A model generated the notes under the pieces. It was given only the letters and a program-made list of their open reading frames with translations. It searched no databases and was not told where the DNA came from. From contig SFKP01000038.1 in NCBI GenBank assembly GCA_004553715.1, forward strand, positions 1 through 8,816: 8,816 nt of DNA, in the 5' to 3' direction. A program made the position numbers and the translations under genes. Position 1 is the stretch's first letter, and each line of letters begins with the position of its first letter. The stretch comes from Clostridiales bacterium. GTDB lineage: Bacteria > Bacillota > Clostridia > TANB77 > CAG-508. Positions 6,284-8,816 of this stretch are shown piece by piece.

Positions 6284-7138
6284 ATGAAAATATTATTAGG
6301 GAAAACCGCTGGAGTGTGCTTCGGTGTAAAAAGAGCTTTAGATGAAGCAAATCAAGCATTAGAAGAAAACAATAAAATATATTGCCTAGGAGAGCTAGTA
6401 CATAATAAATGTATAACAAAAAAACTACAACAAGAAGGTATGATTTTTATTGATAAAATAGAAGATGCAAAAGGAAAAGTCATAATAAGAGCACACGGAG
6501 AGCCAGAAAAAACATATAAAAAAGCAAAAGAATTAGGATTAAGTATAATAGATTTAACTTGCCCTAAGGTTTTAAAAATACATAATATAGCAAAGGAATA
6601 TATAGAAAAAGGGTATTATATATTTCTAACTGGAGCAAGTAATCATCCAGAGGTAATTGGAATTATTGGATTTTGTAAAGATAATTATTCTATAATAGAA
6701 AATATTGAAAATGTAGAAGAAGCTGTAGGTATATTTAAAAAATCAGGGCTAAAAAAAGCGTTATTAATATCACAAACGACGTATAGCCTAGAAAAATTTG
6801 AGGTAATAGAAAAAGAACTTAAAAAGCTAATAAATGGCAATGATTTAGAAGTAATAAATACAATTTGTTTATCAACAAAGCAAAGGCAAGAAGAAACTTC
6901 TAAAATTGCTAAAGAGGTTCAAACAATGATAATAATTGGAGGTAAGAACAGTTCAAACACTACAAAGCTTTTTGACATTGCAAACAAGTATTGCAAAGAT
7001 GTATTTTTTGTAGAAACAGAAAAAGAAATTGATGCGGAAAATTTTAAAAAATATGAAACTATAGGTGTAATGGCAGGAGCATCTACACCTATGGAAATTA
7101 TAGAAAAAGTGATTGAAAAACTTGAAGAATTATGTTAA
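6284..7138 (+). CDS. ispH: 4-hydroxy-3-methylbut-2-enyl diphosphate reductase IspH
   Basis: IspH (LytB) reduces HMBPP to isopentenyl and dimethylallyl diphosphate, the last MEP-pathway step, using a [4Fe-4S] cluster. The three cluster cysteines are C12 (GVCFGVKRA), C93 (LTCPKV) and C195 (NTICLSTKQRQ). Substrate-pocket residues are also in place: H40, H71 (RAHGEP), H121 and E123 (SNHPEV), T165-T166 (SQTTYS) and S223/N225 (NSSNTTKL). The 284 residues form the short single-domain type without the C-terminal S1 domains found in some Clostridia. AAGGAAAG lies before the ATG, 21 bases after the ispG stop. Unlike its partner ispG it contains no in-frame CGG and needs no frame change. Confidence 0.96.
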   Translation: MKILLGKTAGVCFGVKRALDEANQALEENNKIYCLGELVHNKCITKKLQQEGMIFIDKIEDAKGKVIIRAHGEPEKTYKKAKELGLSIIDLTCPKVLKIHNIAKEYIEKGYYIFLTGASNHPEVIGIIGFCKDNYSIIENIENVEEAVGIFKKSGLKKALLISQTTYSLEKFEVIEKELKKLINGNDLEVINTICLSTKQRQEETSKIAKEVQTMIIIGGKNSSNTTKLFDIANKYCKDVFFVETEKEIDAENFKKYETIGVMAGASTPMEIIEKVIEKLEELC

Positions 7139-7173
7139 AATTAAAATGATTAATATTTAAAGAAGGGGAAAAA

Positions 7174-7879
7174 ATGAATCAGATTCTTGTATCAGAAAAA
7201 TTATATGTAACACCAGATATGAAGAAAAAAAAGGTTGCATTTAGATTGCAATTTATTCTTTCTGTTTTTTTATTATGCAGCAGAATATGATAGACAAAAA
7301 AGCGAACAAGTATCTAAGGAAATTTTAACAGGAATTGATTTTGTAGAACCAGAAATTGTAGAAGAAACAATAGTTGTTGTGCTTAATTCCGCATTAGCAC
7401 AAGAAGAGGATGTTGATGAGTTAGTAGAAGAGGTATATGCAGAAACTGATAATATTCAAAAAACAAGAACAAAAAGTGGAACAGAATATTATACAATAGG
7501 AGTAATTAATATACCAAAAATAAATGTAAACTATCCAATATTATCAGAAACTTCTGATGAATTACTAAAAATTGCACCTTGTAAATTTTGGGGACCAAAT
7601 CCAAATCAAAAGGGAAATTTATGCATAGTAGCGCACAACTATAGAAATTCGAAATTCTTTAGCAAAATACCAACATTGGAAAATGGAGATTACATAGAAA
7701 TAACAGATTTAAGTGGAAGAACTATTACTTATGAAGTATTTGACAAATATACAATAACTCCAGATGACTTAGAATGTACTAGTCAATTGGTAGGTAATGA
7801 AAAACATGTTACATTGATTACATGTACAAATGATAGTAAACATAGGTGGGTAATAAAGGCAAAGGAAAAATTAGATTAG
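7174..7879 (+). CDS. Class D-like sortase, frame-broken in the N-terminal membrane anchor
   Basis: Sortases are membrane-anchored cysteine transpeptidases that join sorting-signal proteins to the cell wall. The ATG at 7174 follows AGAAGGGG by five bases and reads MNQILVSEKLYVTPDMKKKKVAF, then a hydrophobic run ending FLLCS and a TGA at 7288. The rest continues one base out of phase from about 7271 as AEYDRQKSEQVSKEIL and the full catalytic domain. That domain has the His of IVAHNYRNS (7634), the Cys of TLITC (7823) and the Arg of HRW (7844), all in place. The span is one base over a multiple of three. There is no CGG at the break. The anchor helix is too short by about seven residues, which fits a small deletion. 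No sortase substrate is in the window. It could be a pseudogene, a phase-variable allele or an assembly error; the family call rests on the TLxTC/His/Arg set. Confidence 0.85.
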
Positions 7880-7887
7880 AGGTAAAA

Positions 7888-8604
7888 ATGATATATCAAG
7901 AAGAATATAAAATCGGAGTTAGAGGCGTTGAAAAAAATAATTTAATAAGAAATAAAACAATATTAGAAATGCTAGAGGATATTGCTTGTTATCATGCAGA
8001 TTCTATCGGTTATGGAATACTAGATATTGTAAAAACACGAGTAAGTTGGGTCTTATTAGAATGGAAAGTAAAAATAATCAAAAGACCAACATATGGTGAA
8101 AAGCTAGTTGTTAAAACTTGGGCAAGAGATATCAGAAAAGCTACGATTTATAGAGATTATGAAGTATATAATAAACAAGGAGAATTAATCATAATAGGTA
8201 CAAGCAAATGGGTATTAGTAAATATAGATACATCAAAAATAGCTAAAATGGATGAAAAAGTTGTATCAGCACATAAAATAGAAGAAAAATGCGCATTTAA
8301 AGAAAGAGAAATAGAAAAAATTGAAGAACCAACCAGTTTTATGCAAACTTTAGAATATACAGTTCAAAAAAGAGATATAGATTTTAATAATCACATGCAT
8401 AATATATATTATTTGGATTTAGCAAATGATGCATTACCAACTGAAGTATATAATAATGGACCATATAATAATATAAGAATAACATATAAAAAAGCAACAA
8501 AGCTAGGAGACAAAGTTTTTTGTAAATATGGCGAGATAGAAAACAAACATATAATAAAAATTAATGGAATGATTAATAAAATGGTTACAGTTCAGATTAA
8601 TTAA
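7888..8604 (+). CDS. Acyl-ACP thioesterase (FatA/FatB-like double hot-dog fold)
   Basis: This enzyme hydrolyses acyl-acyl carrier protein to release free fatty acids in the cytoplasm. The 238 residues contain two hot-dog halves. The first carries RNKTILEMLEDIACYHADSIG and VSWVLLEWKVKIIKRPTYGE, and strands around VVKTWARDIRKATIYRDYEV with SKWVLVNIDTSKI resemble plant FatA/B and bacterial relatives. The second holds the catalytic-type motif DFNNHMHNIYYLD with D165, N167 and H169. The start ATG 7888 was preferred over the upstream GTG 7846. AGAGG lies five bases before it, and the peptide between the two reads only as the shifted tail of the sortase gene. The sortase TAG is part of this ribosome site, so the genes are translationally coupled. 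Chain-length preference cannot be read from the sequence. Confidence 0.88.
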   Translation: MIYQEEYKIGVRGVEKNNLIRNKTILEMLEDIACYHADSIGYGILDIVKTRVSWVLLEWKVKIIKRPTYGEKLVVKTWARDIRKATIYRDYEVYNKQGELIIIGTSKWVLVNIDTSKIAKMDEKVVSAHKIEEKCAFKEREIEKIEEPTSFMQTLEYTVQKRDIDFNNHMHNIYYLDLANDALPTEVYNNGPYNNIRITYKKATKLGDKVFCKYGEIENKHIIKINGMINKMVTVQIN

Positions 8605-8612
8605 TATATAAT

Positions 8613-8693
8613 CCGCTCCATCTTGCTGTCGGTTGGACATTTCCTTTTCTGAGGCTAAAGCACGAAAAGAAAAGTGCAACCGACACGCGGAGC
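8613..8693 (+). ncRNA. Candidate structured RNA with nested helices, no family recognised
   Basis: In AT-rich surroundings this GC-richer block forms nested complementarity. The outer GCTCC (8615-8619) pairs with GGAGC (8689-8693). The middle TGTCGGTTG (8627-8635) pairs with CAACCGACA (8677-8685), nine base pairs. The inner CTTTTCT (8644-8650) pairs with AGAAAAG (8668-8674) and closes a 17-base loop, with an asymmetric internal loop between the last two helices. No T run follows. A possible promoter (TTACAG 8585-8590, TATAAT 8607-8612, 16-base gap) overlaps the end of the thioesterase gene and would start RNA near 8619. It could be a small RNA, a 3' UTR element or a leader for the next gene. 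I compared it from memory with common riboswitches, SRP, tmRNA and 6S and found no match. The strand is assumed. Confidence 0.45.
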
Positions 8694-8755
8694 TACTAAT
8701 TTGAAAATTGGGGCCTTAACATTAACATAAAATGGACAAAATTTACATTTAATAC

Positions 8756-8784
8756 TTGAAAAACATAGAAACTTAAGATATAAT
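8756..8784 (+). promoter_or_regulatory. Strong promoter at the right edge
   Basis: TTGAAA (8756-8761) and a perfect TATAAT (8779-8784) are 17 bases apart, with transcription expected to start near 8791. It drives whatever lies beyond the window. An ATG at 8795 follows almost at the start site and has no ribosome site, so the first gene of this unit is either leaderless, further right, or an RNA. Confidence 0.6.
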
Positions 8785-8816
8785 ATATTACGTAATGAAT
8801 ATAAACGTTGATGAGA

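Larger units (their letters stand above)
8605..8816 (+). other. Gene-free right-hand region
   Basis: After the thioesterase stop there is no convincing protein gene. The stretch holds a GC-richer nested inverted repeat (8613-8693), an AT-rich spacer with TTAACA repeated at about 8716-8727, and a promoter at 8756-8784 pointing out of the window. There is no hairpin followed by a T run, so the end of the ispG-to-thioesterase transcript is not marked by an ordinary intrinsic terminator here. Confidence 0.6.

Noticed and set aside
7846..7887. Longer thioesterase start at GTG 7846.
   Set aside because: The extra 14 residues overlap the sortase C-terminus in another frame; ATG 7888 has a properly spaced AGAGG.
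8613..8693. Known riboswitch, SRP RNA, tmRNA or 6S RNA.
   Set aside because: The conserved cores I remember for these families are not present.
8795..8816. ATG at 8795 reading MNINVDE off the right edge.
   Set aside because: There is no ribosome site and only seven codons; it lies almost at the expected transcription start, so it stays unproven.

Overview
The window looks like chromosomal DNA from an AT-rich Clostridia-type Firmicute, probably an uncultured gut lineage. The signs are strong AT bias, purine-rich Shine-Dalgarno sites, the DUF4321-radC-mreB-mreC gene order, the MEP-pathway genes ispG and ispH side by side, a small class D-like sortase and a bacterial acyl-ACP thioesterase. I see no mobile element, CRISPR array, tRNA or rRNA.

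Layout: (1) 1-205 is upstream DNA with a 14-bp tandem repeat next to a good sigma-70-type promoter. (2) 206-3050 is a plus-strand operon: DUF4321 membrane protein, radC, mreB, mreC. It ends in a terminator hairpin at 3048-3075. (3) 3073-5073 is a convergent minus-strand gene for an unrecognised 666-residue acidic protein with five nearly identical 33-residue Glu/Pro repeats. (4) 5074-5196 is a divergent promoter region. (5) 5197-8604 is a plus-strand run: ispG, ispH, sortase (frame-broken near its N-terminus), acyl-ACP thioesterase. (6) 8605-8816 has no clear gene. It holds a GC-richer nested inverted repeat that looks like a structured RNA, then a strong promoter pointing out of the window.

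The most important observation is a coding anomaly. Three conserved genes (DUF4321, radC, ispG) each need a +1 frame change. In all three the change falls exactly on an in-frame CGG codon (269, 1053, 5527). Skipping the C, or reading CGGN as four bases, restores the family sequence exactly, with GGN as glycine. I found no other in-frame CGG in any gene of the window, while CGA, CGC and AGG are read as ordinary arginine codons. One insertion per gene could be an error or a pseudogene. Three of three on the same rare codon, including the JAMM motif of RadC and the NPGNIGS motif of the normally essential IspG, suggests that this organism decodes CGG as a +1 frameshift or four-base codon. The sortase break is different: it has no CGG and looks like a deletion between short direct repeats.

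Functionally the plus-strand genes are housekeeping: cell-shape cytoskeleton (MreB, MreC), the last two steps of isoprenoid precursor synthesis (IspG, IspH), surface protein attachment (sortase) and fatty-acid release (thioesterase).
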